From NCBI RefSeq assembly GCF_901709675.1, contig NC_051102.1, forward strand, positions 3,581,912 to 3,645,911: DNA of 64,000 nt, read 5' to 3'. The position numbers were made by a program, and so were the translations under genes. This DNA is from Syngnathus acus (lineage: Eukaryota; Chordata; Actinopteri; Syngnathiformes; Syngnathidae). The notes below the pieces were generated by a model. The model did no database searches, was not told the DNA's origin, and worked only from the letters and a program-made list of their open reading frames with translations. Positions 1 to 14,406 of the stretch are shown piece by piece (the stretch's first letter is position 1; the number at the start of each line of letters is the position of its first letter).

Positions 1-221
1 AATCAAAAAGACTGTGGATCATTATTATGTGATTATAAAGTAATTTGTTGCGTCTGAAGTTGAAATAAAGAAGATAAAATGGAGAATGATTTGATTTGGA
101 TTAAAAATCTGACATGATGCATTAATCGAGCGCCTTATAGTCCGGTGCGCCTTATATAAGGACAAAGTTTTAAAATGGGCCATTCCTTGAAGGTGCGCCT
201 TATAGTCCGGAAAATACGGTA
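1..221 (+). mobile_element. Right part of a TA-flanked MITE, cut by the window edge
   Basis: The sequence matches the right-hand half of the complete element at 12214-12599, including the internal stretch around the motif TTATGTGATTATAAAGTAAT. It ends in the terminal repeat GGTGCGCCTTATAGTCCGG followed by AAAATACGGTA. Its left end lies before the window. The final TA is compatible with a TA target-site duplication. No coding capacity. Confidence 0.85.
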
Positions 222-2144
222 TTTAGAAAAGAATCAATTTAACGTGCTAGTGATACATTCTCAACTTCTCTAACCCATACGGCATCATAAACAGATGCAT
301 ACTGTACATTATTACAGTATGTACACATTCTCATGGTAAGTGCAAAGCACATGGAAGGCGGGCAATTCTGATGTGCAAATCCCAAATTGAAATGCTTAGG
401 GTGTCAGAATTATGTTAGAGGCACAGGGCAGAAGAGCAGAGAGGACAATAGCTCATTAATATGAATGAGTGGCTTTTGTCTTATGTTTACCTTATTTTGT
501 ATTCATTATTTTGCATACATTATGCATGTGCCATGTTTCATAGAGGTATGTATTTAAGACAATATCTATTTTTTATTTTAAATACCACCACCAGAAACCT
601 GAGCTGAACAAGTTCCTCAAGTTATCCAACATAAAACAATTTTTCCCTTTCCTAATGGAGTATCTTTATAAAGCTGTCTAGTGATAGAGTGAAACTCTAA
701 CTATAAACACATTCATGAGGTGTTCACTGTCAGGTCAAGCCACAATAATTCTTGACAGAATTTCAAACACGCTGTGCCAAGACACATTGAAAATCTATAC
801 TTCCTCGGCTGTTTATGTTCACTGAGGCAACCTGGTCATCGCACGACGTATAATGGAGGAACTGCGAGTCAACCCCTACCATATATCAAACGCTAGGAGG
901 AGCGGCCTTGCAAATGCTTTTATAGCAGATGCTGGTCAGAATCAATAAACGGCACTTGTATTGCTATAAAACTAGGAGAGGACTACTAATAATGTGCACT
1001 TTTGACATATCCATGTTTGACTTTTGTTGATTGATGAAACCTTTAAATACCAGTAATAGTTCACAACCAATTTCAATTTTTATTCAGAAAAGAATCCTGC
1101 AAACTCAGTCACCTAGTGTACATTCATCCAAACTAAAGCATGTTTTTATAGTAAAAGGCCAACTAGTCAAAAATAGCAGTTTATTGGTGTTGGGCTGAAG
1201 CGATTTTAAGTTTGAACTGGGGCTAAATTGCAAGTCTTGCTCTATTTCTGGTGGAAGCTTTGTCAGCAGTCTTGTGCTGGAAATGCTCCCTGATGAGCCG
1301 GGTTATATTGCTGATGCCCATCTCCCTTGGAAGTGACTATCCAAATGAATTATTCTCCTACTTTGCTCAGGGCTACCTGAAATATTCAACATCCTTTCGA
1401 GACTTTCCCTATTAGTAGTAGCAGCATTGAAATATACTGTAACTGAGCATAATAATACAATTGGTCCTACTGTATTGTACAAAATTTGGGTTTTGTCAAA
1501 GTTATACAAGTTGTATAATTTGCCTACCCTATGTCCCTATTAGGGTTGAAAATAGGTTGGTGTCCAGCTGACTGAAAAAATAAAAGCTATTTAAGGAGCT
1601 ATTTATAAAAGCTATTATATAAATGTAAATATTTACCGAAGAAGCTAATTTTAAAATGACATAAATTTGTACAAATAATGGACAATAAAAAGTCACTAAG
1701 ACAGCCTAAATACTGTTTTGTTTTAATTGGAAAAATTCTTTAACCGCATTAAGAGCTGCCACTGCAAGACTGGCTAAATGTTTCATGCTTGGTTTGCTCA
1801 TCTCATCTGTCAAAAGCATTATAGTGTGCTTCTGAAGGCCATGATAGAAGAGACAGTCTGCCTTTTAGCCATACTAAAATGAATAACCCTTTCGACTCCT
1901 CACAGATTCACTTTTTGCCCTCAGTACAAGGACCTCACTTTAACATATAACACACTGTGTCACCTCGCAGATAGATGTCTTATCTTATCAACTAATACAA
2001 AGTTCATAATACATTTTTTTTTTATTTTCTGTTCTTGAATGGATACACATTGCAAATAATTTGTTCGTCGTTAGGAAATAAGTCTCCTGTTGTATTGTTT
2101 TCAATCTATTTTCATGGTGACACACTAGGCCAGGTTTTAGTATA

Positions 2145-2185
2145 CACTATACACTACCGTTCAAAAGTTTGGGGTCACCCTGACA
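2145..2185 (+). repeat. Tc1-like terminal-repeat-like sequence
   Basis: The stretch CTACCGTTCAAAAGTTTGG with following GGTCACC resembles a terminal repeat common in fish Tc1-like transposons. No matching opposite end or transposase was found nearby, so this is at most a solo end. Confidence 0.35.
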
Positions 2186-2937
2186 ATTTAGTGTTGAGAT
2201 GTAAAGTTTACCCTCCACAAATATACAGTCCAATATCTTGCTGTCTTCACAATCTTCAACATTTAATTCTACTTCTCCAACTAAGATATACAATTCACTT
2301 CAGTTTCCAATTTGGCCAACGTATGAACAATTTTGACCTAACTCTAACCCAAAGTATTATATTACGTGTACTCATGACAGCCTCCCCTTTTTTCCTTAAT
2401 GTACTTCTTAAAGCAAAAGCGAAACAGAAAGATGAAACCAAGAGGATGAATAGGACTCACACAAAATGATGTTCCATCTTTACTGGGATGCTGAAAGATT
2501 GAGAAATAGCCTGTGGATACAAATTTAGAAAGAGAGAAAGAGGGCAAGAAAAAGAGGAAAGCGAGTTATGTGAGAAAGATGAGCCGAAAGCATGAGATGA
2601 AAGGAATACAAAAAGTGTGACTGACTGCAAGCTAACTGGCAGATACAGCAATGATTTGAAGCTCTCTTCATTGCCCACTGATCCATAAGTTCTACATTTT
2701 GGGGAGGAGGGGGATTTAAAAAATTAATTAAAAAATTCCACCCAGTGGGGCATCACTAAACGTTGACTTAGCCGTGTAAGAAGAAAGGTGATTCATCTTG
2801 CCAAACTTTCATATCTAACTGTGGGAAGCAATTGGAGCCTCTGTACTGTGAACGTGAAATAGCAGCAAATGTGCACAGCTCAAGAGGCAACTTTTAATTG
2901 GTGAAGTTTTCCTTTTCTACTCATGTTTTCAGAATTG

Positions 2938-3220
2938 GGTAGATGGATGGATGGATGGATAGATGGATGATAGATGATGGATGGATGGATGGATGGATAG
3001 ATGGATAGATGGATGGATGGATGGATGGATGGATGGATGGATGGATGGATGGATGGATGGATGGATAGATGGGTGGATGGATAGATAGATGGGTGGATAG
3101 ATAGATGGATGGATGGATAGATGGATAGATGATAGATGGATGGATAGATGATAGATGTATAGATAGATAGATGGATTAATGATAGATGGATAAATGGATG
3201 GATGGATGGATGGATGGATT
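2938..3220. repeat. GGAT/GATA microsatellite
   Basis: About 280 bp of GGAT repeats with scattered GATA, GTGG and other variants. The purest block is about 3008-3065. Such tails often grow from the 3' end of fish SINE/LINE copies, but no SINE body is recognisable beside it. Confidence 0.95.
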
Positions 3221-6200
3221 ATTCAACTATTTTCTTTTCAAAAGGTCTTTTTGTATTTGTTGACGCACCTTCTACCTTTATCTTGGTTACCTTTCTTTAT
3301 CTTGGTTACCTTTGGCCTTTTCCCACTGAGACACTCTGCGTCCGTATCTCTCACTGAGCATCAAGAACAGGGAAGTGTTTGTTTCTCGTTAGTTGCTGGC
3401 TACATCCTCCTGTGGGAGTCTGCAGTTTTGTCGGATTGCACGATGCATAATTAGAGTTGGCATGGTAGCATTGCTGCCACGGGTGCAGTGGCTCGAGGTG
3501 GCACAGCCTAAACTAAGGGAGCTGCAGGCAGAGAATCCTCCTGGCTGTAATTTAAATAATTACATCCTCAGATCTGTCTTCCGAGCTATTTAGCGTTTTT
3601 ATATTTTGTGTAACTTCTGAAAGGTGACTTTTCTGACCTTATAAAAATATTTCTCACTCACCTTGTGGTCCTATTGTAGTAGCTGCACTTGAAGCTTTAG
3701 CAGCCAACCCAACTGCTCATTATTAATTAACACCATAGTTTGTCAGAGCTGGAGCACACCATGGCCTATGGAAAAAAACATCTGAAGTGAATTCAGACTC
3801 ACCAGTTATGTTTGTGTTGTCAATTCTCCAAACGAATACAAACTACTTAAAAGCTGTTTCTTCCTCTCCAGGACAAAAGAGGATTACACTAATTATTTAA
3901 GCAGTACTTATTTAAATCTTAGTTAACCCTGTTAACATTATTCATTTCTTTTCATGGCGTCGTATTCATGGGTGTGGTTTGGAGGGCTTCGGGATTACAA
4001 CTGGATGAGTTTTCCCCTGTTGTGATCCTGATGACTTCATTTCCACAGGCATGGTTGAAAGCTGAGAGTGAAAGCTGCATGAGACTCAGCAGTTCTAAAT
4101 TTGTGGCAGTCAGAAAGGGATTGGAAGGAAGAGTTGAAGCATCTCATAGTTTTGTTAATGAGGTGAAGAACATTTGAGGCGCTGCAGTTGCTGTATTGTT
4201 CAACTTTGGCAAGAGGATGCAATAAAATCGAATCACTTCAGAGATTTGTTTTATGTTTTGTTTTTATTTGTCAACGTCATCTGTTTGTCTTAAGGCACAT
4301 CGCGATGAGGTTTGAAAAAGATTGATGACGAAGCACTTGTGGATCTAAATGAAATGCAACCTTTACTACAGCAGACTTCTCATGTTTGCTTATTGCTCTT
4401 TTTCTGTGATGTCTCACGACCTCCATTAAACTTGTGTCCCGTCTACCGCGCTGCACTCTTTTATTTGATACTCATTGGCCACAGTAAGGAAACCAATTTA
4501 TGTGACCATGCAAAGACTGACAGAAGCAATAAAAATGTTCTAGCAAAAATAAGGTTGTGGATTATATAAAGAGCATCCAGAGATATCATGACTGATTATT
4601 TCATCATTTCTAGCCATGTAACCTCAATATTTTTAACATTGTGCTTGCTGAGTCTGAAAATGCAATTCATGTAAAGGTGGATTATTCCTTTGCAAAAAGT
4701 GAACTGTGATTATCCCTTTAACAGGGTGAATTTTTTTTATTTGTGTTTGAAAATCATGCAAGCAAGTACTTCCATTATCTGGACACATAGTTAAAACAGT
4801 CCCAAAATCTAGAATCTGCAAAATCCTTTAAATGTCTCTTACATCCTCGTTCTGAGTTTAGGATTATTCTTTCATAGCTATCATTTCTTTTATCAATAAT
4901 GTTCTCTGAAATATGTAAAAATATTGCAATACAAAGGGGCAAATAGAAGACAAAGTGCTATAATGTGGCTTGATGGAAGTCTTCAGTTTCACAAAATTAC
5001 ATGGTAAAGTTCCATCATCTGCAGTGGAAAACAATTTTGTAGTCTCCCCGTACTTCCTTTTTTTAGTACCTATTCTGATGGTTTACACAATCAATATCTG
5101 TTTGCTGGTGCCTGAAAATCAATCCGCCTTTCTTTAAGACTTCACTGGCCCCTGAGAACACTGAAATGTCTGCCTGCTATGCAAGACTCCTGACAGTTAG
5201 GGTTCTGATTTTGCGTCAGGATAAAACCACTTTGTGAACACCTGGATTTCAACTATTGCAGCTGTACCCTGAGGAGATGGTCTTTTCAATCTTGTGTGAC
5301 AAGGTTGCCGATTTACACAAATTAATTAGTCGAAAGTGGCACACTCACTGCGCCGATGACATTTGATATGTCTGAGGCTTGTGTACAATCAAACAATTCC
5401 TTCTCATTTTTCAAAGGGAAGAAAAAAGGGAGCTGAATATCTGTTATCTTTTTTGACCGTGTTGCAATATGCTGTAAGGTTTTGAATTGTTATTGAGTAT
5501 GTCTGACCTGTTTTTATATCTTCATGCTTTCCCTCTTCAACATCATCGGTTCGTATCTTTAAGGCCATCACAGACTTCAGTCCAATCTATTTTCTCATCT
5601 CATTCCCACTCAATTTATCCCATCTCACTGCTATTAGAGTGGAATGAAATCACATGTACATAGCCACTTCACAATCATACCACTCGGGGAAAATGATTCA
5701 TAAAATGGCTTCAGCAATTCTAAACAGCCGGAGAGAATTTTCAATGTTTGGATTATGGGAGAGTGACGAAAAAGCCTAGCTCTTTAAGCCTCCTAAATGA
5801 GAGAACAGGGGATAGTGAAGGTGATGATTTCATTCCTTCCTCTCATATTTGCAAAGACAGAAAAACAACTTTAAACTTGTGATGCGTGTGTGTATGTGTG
5901 GGAGGGGGGATTGTTTCATGGACAGCCATTCAGTGCTTTCCCCCTGGTGTTTGAAGCAAATGAGGTGCTTTGCAAACACTATTTCCAGTACTGAGAGACC
6001 AGCAATAATGCGTGCATTCTGTGCAAATATAGTAACTTCTGCACTTGTCAAAAACATTTCACAACCTTTAAATACAATTGCAAGAAAAGGAGGAGTAGGT
6101 TTGGCAGATTCTGGCAAAATGAGTACAAGTATGTGCTAGCTACTACAATATAATAAATGTTTAACCATTACTTACTACTTCAAAACATGCCAAGAAATAT

Positions 6201-8532
6201 GTATTTGCTTGCGCTTAACTGCTCCATTTTAGATAAACTCTCAAAAATCTCGCATTTTATTCCAGTTAGTTTATTTTCAAGGTCTGTTTCTTATATTATA
6301 TCAAAAGTAATACATTCTCTACGAACCATAGTCCTGCTGACAAAGGGAAATGTATGGGCTCATGTACTAGTTGGAATCTTTACCTGAATCAAGGCCAGAT
6401 TTACTAAAGGTAGCAAAAAGCAATAAAGATGGGCATAGTTGCACACAAACTAATGTTGAAGCTGACCTAGGATTGCTTCTGCCAAACAGGCAGTTTTTTT
6501 GGGTTCTTGGAGGGAGTATAGGCAGAGATTAATTTGGCACACACATTGCGATTACTCAAAGCTTGTCTAATTCAATCAATAAATTGATTTTTTTGTGTGA
6601 AATGTTTATATTTGCTTCCCTGTAATTTTCTTTCTGTATACAGCTACATAATTACGAAAAAGCACTTTGAATTGCCAGTTATAATCAACCTGTATAATTG
6701 CGCTCTACAAATAAACTTACTTTACTTCCGCCTTTTGTTTTTAAATCCTGTCTGCATTGAATTACAGCAGCATTTTGAGATTTTAGTGACCCAACGTGAT
6801 ACGAGCCCTGTATGGGGGGAGTGCACTAAATACAACCTGCTTTATAATAAGCAGAAAGACAGCACAAAACTGCTGACCAGAAAACCAACATTAATTGGAA
6901 GAACTCATTTTGTGCAGTTTTTTCCACAACAACCCCTTGCCCTCCTTTTCTGTACGCAGCCTACATTGAATATTCATCAGTGTTTTTTGAAAGAAAACAA
7001 AATAAAAAAAACTCTTGGCTGTTAGTTGATAATCAATAATGATGCAATACACAATATAATATTGACGGCCACCTATTGAAGCTGTTGTCATTGGTTTTGT
7101 CCACCTCAATCAAAATCTGACAGCAACACATATTAAAACTAACTTTCTTACAATCACAAATCCAAAGTGTCAGTACAAAAGATGCTATTTCTGGTCTTTG
7201 AGTGCCATGTAACGGTGTCATTTGAAATTGCACCAATCTATTATTAAAACTTTATTTTTCCAAAAATATGCTATACTGTGGGCACCAAGGTGAAACTGAT
7301 GAGCACGTTCGCACGGGTTTGATGGATGGCAAAATTTAAGACCAGCCTGACTACCGAGATTTGTGTGTGCCACGTACAGAGAACTTTAAACTAGCCAATT
7401 TTGGGTAAAGAAACATTTTCTAAGCGAACAGATTTTAAAAAAAAATCCATACATTTTGGGATGAATATTGAGAAGCCATTGTTTTTTTTGTTTTTTTATT
7501 ATTATTTTGTTTGGGAAAAAATTGAACAACTGGTATATCGATTGGGATAGAAAAAAAAAAAACATCACAAGGCACCATGCAGTGTACTATAATGACTTCA
7601 GAAGGGCGGAAAAGATGGTAGTGGTCTGGTTCGGTGGGTGGTAATGGTGTGGTGTTGGTTCAAGTGAAACAAAGACCAAGAAAGGTCAACAAGGGTACGA
7701 TAACATGGTGTTAACATTTGGAAGACATTTGCTGTTCAGATTCAATCACAACCACTGCAAGAAATTCAGGAGTGACATTGAGAAAATCAAACACGTTTGA
7801 TATTTACAGCCGTCTACGGGGTCTTGAAGTGACCTGTGGTGTGCTGCATTGGCTGCAGAGAACCAAGCACCTATAGCAAACAGACAGGAGGAGATCTATT
7901 GAAAAAAACGTATCAAATCACATATACAGAATACCAAACACCATTGCCAGCTCAAATGGCATCAGGAAAATTTAATCTGCCAACATTTTGGTTTCATTAT
8001 AAAATGGAAATTGTATTCAAAATCCAAGGATTGTCTGCTCTCTGCCAAGTTAGTGTCAAGAGGAAATATGAAAGGCGAGGTGAATCAGATTCGCATTTAC
8101 TAGCGGCATGCTAGGAATGCTATACATTATTTCCTATGTAAAATATGTCTCACGGCGTTGAGGTGCCAGCCTGGTTTTTCACATATTCTGAAAATCAGCA
8201 CTAGAAAAGCAATCGTAATGTTTAGTTGGATATAAATGTGAAACATAAAAGTGTACCAGACACGATTAACTGCACATCACAGTCTGAAAATAGTGCAGCA
8301 AGTTTTCAGTATCAATCATATATTGCATCCCCTAAGCTTTACCTCTCTTCCATCTGGCCAGCAATTACCTTTTTTAGGGCTATAATTGCACATCACTTCG
8401 TCAGTGCAGTCGTATCCACAAAATAAAAACCTGTTTGAGGAGCATAAGCAGGAGTAAAGACAGATAGATGGAAGCATCTGGTGTGCCACTAAATTATTTT
8501 GTTCTCTGTGCACTCGTCACTTTCAAGTAAGC

Positions 8533-8835
8533 CACGGGTGTCAAACTCATGCCCTGGGGTTAAATCTCGCCACGTTTTATCTTGTGCATCAACCTCCATG
8601 ATTCTTGTGAAAATCAACCAACATCTCAAATATTGCAGCGGTTTTTTTCTTACCAAACCCCTTTGCACGGTAACTTAAACAATTATTATCTGACTAATGA
8701 TTTTAAATGGAGTTATTTTAAAATTAGCAGTCTTTGATGGCAATCGAATATTTTTATAGTTTCACACAAATTTAAAGGCCCTCTGAGGGAAACCTTTACT
8801 GCAATGTGGCCAGCGGCAAAAATTAGTCACCCCTG
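8533..8835 (+). mobile_element. Degraded hAT-type MITE
   Basis: The left end CACGGGTGTCAAACTC and the right end GTCACCCCTG match the ends of the intact elements at 15098, 34654, 56681 and 59068. The interior is partly alignable, with GCCCTCTGAGGGAA near the right end. No clean 8-bp target duplication survives, so it is an older copy. Confidence 0.7.
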
Positions 8836-11800
8836 ATTAAGTACAGCAAAAGCCTCTTCTACCCAGTAAAGTATGTTTTCAATTCTATGGAATATAATCA
8901 AAAGTATGCATATTCTATGCCCAGAATTTAGATTTCTTTGAAAAGATAAGAATGCAGTTGTTTAAGCCTAATGATTAGTACAAGTGTGTTTAGATAGAAA
9001 CCACCTCAGCTATTTCTTTTCCATGATATGATTAAAAATACAATCAGGAAGTGTGCACTGCCTTTCTTTCACATAACAATGTTAGAAATTACAAGCATTG
9101 GATTGCTAACTGTGAAAATTGCCCAACTAGAGAGAACAGCTTTCTAAACCACAAGTTCATGTTTTCATGTCACATGAAAGGGCTAAAAAGACACTATAAG
9201 GGAGGTCAATATATTGATTTTGCTAACCTAGATTGTGAAGTAATGCTCCATTAAACTAATTGTTTGAGAAGTGCACCCATTTAAAAACTACATCAATAAT
9301 GATAGCATTTAAATGCGTTTTAAAAATAGCAGCTGGAGCTGTTGGGATTTATTGTCTGATGCATTTTGATTTATCTATTTGTTTAACGTCATTCCTCATC
9401 ATCCATTGTCCTGCTTTTTACAGGCGAATCAAAGAGTGCCCTTTGATTGTCTTCAATTACGTGAGTCTTCGATACACCCGATAGATCTTCGCTCTTTGTT
9501 TTATTACTTTGTATTCTTAAATGCCAGAAGAATACTTCCAGTTTCCTCCATCTACCCCAGGAAGCGCCATAATCACATTCACAGTCGTAAGAGCACCTCA
9601 TCATTTCTCTTTGTTGCCATTACACTAAAAGTTCTGAGACACAATGCCAAGAATGGCAGTCTAATGCATGTGCAATATATTGTGGAGGAATCATATTGAC
9701 AGTTAAGGTTGTTTTAAAATGGACCTATTATTTAACCAGCCAGTGGTTTACAATGGGCTGTTTAACCTTCAAAGAGCATTTATTATAATCATTGCTTTTG
9801 TTATAAGGTTAATATGATTGAATATGATGTAAAACAAAGGACACTGATTCATTTTTTATTATGTTTCCGAGAGTTCTATACTACACACATAATAGAAACA
9901 AAGACTGCCATCTTTTTTTTTTTTATATATATATAACGCAATTACAAACTATCACAAGATTTTGTTTGTGCAGCTCAGATATAATTTGATGCTACTCTTT
10001 GATTTAGCAGCTTGTAAAAGCTTTCTGCTAGACTTTCGAGAGAAACTAATGAATCACAAAATTGTCTGATTGAAATTGTCTGATTGTAGGTAGGTATACA
10101 CTCGTTCCATCTGTGATTAAAGGCCCAAGTAGTAATGTACTTTGAATGAGCTGCCTAATGATGACATTTGTTTCCCCCCCATCATTTATAGAAAGCAGGG
10201 GACTACAAAGGGCTGCACAATGTTTATTAATCATGCACACTAGCTTTCATTTATGTCTGCCTAAACACTTCCACTCATTTATTAATGTCTTTATACCCTT
10301 GAGGATGCTTTGTACCCTTGATAAAGGAACTGTATTCCTTTTTTTTCTGTCAAACCTGATTGTATAAAATAACAAACAAGGCTAAAAACGGACAGATGTA
10401 GTGGTCATAATAGAAATTCCCAGGAGGTGCATGTGTCATGAAAATATATTTCAGTAGCATGGCTTATCACTTGATTTATAAGATTTATTGGCTTACAATT
10501 TGAAGACTAATTAAGAGCCGTTGTCTTGATGGCAAGACATAGCAACATAGACTGCCCAATATTTAGCTCTGCAGCTGCCACTTACTCGAGACAGGAATGA
10601 GGCATCTCTATTTTATGTCATTTGAAGAAGCTTCAATAATCATATTTCTTCTTCCTTTTTGTAAGAAGAGTTATTGGTTCACCACCCGAAATCTTGCTTT
10701 AGCAGACAGCAAATAGCAAAAGATAAGGCCTCCGCCGGGTAGATGTTAAAATCAGTCATCCGGTACATTGTCATGATCTGTTTGAGGACAAATTAATCCT
10801 CTTTCCTTGCAGCATACATTAATTTGCTACATTTACCCTAATAATTGGGCTCTCCTTGAGACTGTATTGTCACCTCAGGACGCCAATAAGACACTGCTTA
10901 TTTTACTCTGCCTGAAGAACAAAACAGTGTTACTAAATGGTTTATTCCTGATTCTCCTGAAGGTGAAAATCACTGAAAGATTGATTGCATAGGTTTATTA
11001 GTGCTTGACCAAAAAAGAATTTGCAAAATGTGATTAACGTTTGAAAGTCTACACTTGATTAAACAATGGCTTTTGACTTCATAAGTAATCATATTTAAAC
11101 AGTACTTTAATTATGTTAGCTCCAAAATCATCAAGCTATAAGTGACAGTAAAAAGAAAATACAACCAGATGAAAAAAATACAAGAACAACCATACTCTAT
11201 TTCATCATGATAGTTTCTGTGAAAATTTATCGTCCAGAAAAAATGATCGTGACAGGCCTATGCATGCATGCACACGCAAACACAGTTTTTGCTCGAGAAG
11301 AGGTTCTGTGTGCCATCATTTTTACTGTTGCCGTTGTATAAATAATACTCATAGAGGCAAGTTTTTTTTTTTTTAAATCGGAATGCCTTCTATGCAAAGG
11401 GAGGCAATCCTGTTGATTGGTTCATTGCTTCCGATTTATGACAGTTTCAAGCTTCAAATGAATTCTTGTTTATTTAAACTCAAATTCTACAACCTCAGTT
11501 GATTACATTTTTAAAGTCTCGTTATTATCAAATACATGATCCATGACGCCCTGACTAATTTCAGATTTTTTATTTTACACACTGTACGCTTTTCTTTTTA
11601 TCTCATCATAATTAAAACATGATTGAGTTGTAGTTCCGCTGGGATGCTTGCAATGACAAGAATGACACATCAACATGTGCCGCCTGCTAGAGCGATGAGA
11701 TGATGGCCTTGCAATTGGCCTTGATTAAGCATCTCGACCGGAGGCAACACAGTTACAATACGGAGCATATTTCTGGGACGACAGGGTCACAGCCTCCCTG

Positions 11801-12213
11801 ACTGCAACACTCATTTGCCATTGTAATGTTGAAATAGAATGACTCCACCTCCCACAGAATTAAAACAAATGGGACACCCCAACCCATCCATATTCTCTAT
11901 TATGAATTTTTTTATTATTATTGGAATATATATCAGGAGTAGCAATATTTTGCAGCCTTACCTCTTCTGGTGTTTGTGCACGTTATCAGTGGCAATAAAA
12001 ACTGATCACAGATGAGACCAAAGGGATGGGATTACATTTTTCATTTCAGCTCACAGCTGAAAAAGGCCTTAAGATGGTGTTTGGTATCAGTCTGCCTTAC
12101 GCAATAAACGTTATTCTGTTTAATAAAGCAGTCAGATATACAGTATAGGTGTAGAGGAGATTTGAGAGAATAGACTCAATTAGATAGTGGTATGTAATCT
12201 GTTTTTGTATATA

Positions 12214-12597
12214 TACCGTATTTTCCGGACTATAAGGCGCACCTAAAAACCTAAACTTTTCTCAAAAGCCGACAGTGCGCTTTATAGTCCTGGTGCGCCT
12301 TATATATGGACCAAATTCCTAAATTTAAACTGGCCCGAAGCATTGTGTCATGAAATCAATAATAAGTGGCCCGCTGAAGACTATGAATCAAAAAGATCAT
12401 TATTTTGTGATTATAAAGTAATTTGTTGCATCTGAAGTTGAAATAAAAAAGATAAAATGGAGAATGATTTGATATGGATTAAAAATCTGACATGATGCAT
12501 TAATGGTGCGCCTTATAGTCCGGTGCGCCTTATATAAGGACAATGTTTTAAAATGGTCCATTCATTGAAGGTGCGCCTTATAGTCCGGAAAATACGG

Positions 12598-12599
<2 letters not shown>
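12214..12599 (+). mobile_element. Complete TA-flanked MITE (386 bp)
   Basis: The element has inverted termini TACCGTATTTTCCGGACTAT and its complement ATAGTCCGGAAAATACGGTA. Subterminal GGCGCACC and GGTGCGCC blocks are repeated inside. There is no open reading frame, so it is non-autonomous. TA at both ends suggests Tc1/mariner-type target choice (inference). The same family occurs at 1-221 and, reversed, at 48138-48471. It sits directly against a TA microsatellite. Confidence 0.9.

Positions 12600-12602
<3 letters not shown>

Positions 12603-12648
<46 letters not shown>
12603..12648. repeat. TA dinucleotide microsatellite
   Basis: About 22 TA units directly after the MITE. Short reading frames over it on both strands (YIYIYI) are artefacts of the repeat. 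Confidence 0.9.
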
Positions 12649-14097
12649 GTATGTAAATACACACACATTTTATTGCACACATGTGCATTAACTTTTTGCT
12701 CTCAAATGCACTGCTGTGATTTTTACCATCATTTTTCTGTAGGATTTCTTCATCAGTAACACACACAGTATCATCATCTCAGCTGCTGTATGACAGATTG
12801 ATCACACAATAATGTATTGGTATAAGCATCTTTAATACTGTACGTCCCTTGTCGAAATTCAACATTGCCCGAGGTGAGCTAATATTGCAGTGCTGTGCTT
12901 GTAATTTGCGCTTCTTATCCCCCTTGGCCTTTTCAATTACCAGAATTTGCTTTCTGGCAAAATATCAACATATTCCCGAGTGATTTAAAGTGGACCTATT
13001 TGTACAAGAATGAACTAGCAAGCAAGTAATAAAGATGCTGTTGCCCTATGCATGCAGGGACTTAATAATGCAATGTTATATCCAAAGCATGCTGTACTGT
13101 ATTTGAAAATATTGGCGTTGCACAGTCATTTGGAAGCAAATAATTCCCTTATAATAAAGTGTGTGTGTGATAAATTCCTTTTCTTTTGATAAAAATACGG
13201 TTTAAATAACTTTATCCAGAGCGGGAAGGGATTAATTGCATTTCTGTTCATTTCAAAGGCAAACATTGCTGCTGTTTGTGAACATTTCAGAATATTCTCA
13301 AACTTGTGACCTTCCACTGTATTTAAATGTACATTTTTACATTTCTACTGCCTTCGGCATGTTAAAATACTACTTTAACTTACAAAATAGGTACTTAACC
13401 ACAGGTTTTTGTATTGAGTTTTAATATTGACAGATTAAACTAGGTACTAATAGAAAGAGGGCACCCTTGAATTAGTCTATATATTCAATCAATGGCACAT
13501 AGGAAGTGACAAATAAGATTACTGCCTCACAGGTTATCGGCAAATAGCAGGTTTTGGATGTGGGAGCTGGAGGTTAGATAACATGACTCCCAGTTGTGCA
13601 TGCTGCTGACAGGTTGTTGTTTATTATCAGCAGTAAAGATGTTTACAGAGGTAGTGTATTGATGGACCTTAATTGACCATATGGCTGTTTGTTTGTCCAA
13701 CTGGAGAGCGGCCAAAGACAGCGCCAATAAGGCCACTGCATGCGTTCAATATGTACTAACACACACAGAGCAAGCAATTTCCAGCTACAGCCCATCTGTG
13801 TAATGCACGTCACCCAACAAAGCTGCACATTGGAATCACTTGTTTGCAGGTTCTCTTATGGTAGGTTATTATTTGTAGATCTATTCTGGTTTCTGTTGAG
13901 GAATCTGCCTCTTGTTTTTTTTTTTTTTTATATATATTCAGCCTTATAGATTGATGAAAGGTTGTTCTTGTTGGCTTCCAGTTTCATTGGGATGCATACA
14001 TACTTTTTATTTAATTGGCTGCTAACTAGGGATGGGCAAGTATTATTTCAAGATATCTTGTGCTTGTGGAGGCTGCCGAATAGGAGTCACAGATATG

Positions 14098-14406
14098 TAC
14101 CGTATTTTCCGCACTATAAGGCGCACCTAAAAACCTCCAATTTTCTCAAAAGCCGACAGTGCACCTTAATCCACTGCGCCTTATATATGGACCAATATTG
14201 AGCCACCACAGCAGGCGTGTCCAAAGTCCGGCCCGCGGGCCAAATGTATATATCTTATATATGGACAAAGTTTTAAAATGGGCCATTCATTGAAGGTGCG
14301 CCTTATAATCCGGTGCGCCTTATATATGGACAAAGTTTTAAAATGGGCCATTCATTGAAGGTACACCTTATAATCCGGTGCACCTTATAGTGCGGAAAAT
14401 ACAGTA
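14098..14406 (+). mobile_element. Chimeric MITE carrying a hAT terminus
   Basis: The ends TACCGTATTTTCCGCACTAT and ATAGTGCGGAAAATACAGTA belong to the TA-flanked MITE family. The interior holds CAGGCGTGTCCAAAGTCCGG plus CCCGCGGGCC at about 14211-14240, which looks like a hAT terminal repeat. A roughly 60-bp block with TTTTAAAATGGGCCATTCAT occurs twice in tandem. The same composite structure, reverse-complemented, occurs at 28485-28793, so the chimera itself has been mobile. Confidence 0.88.
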
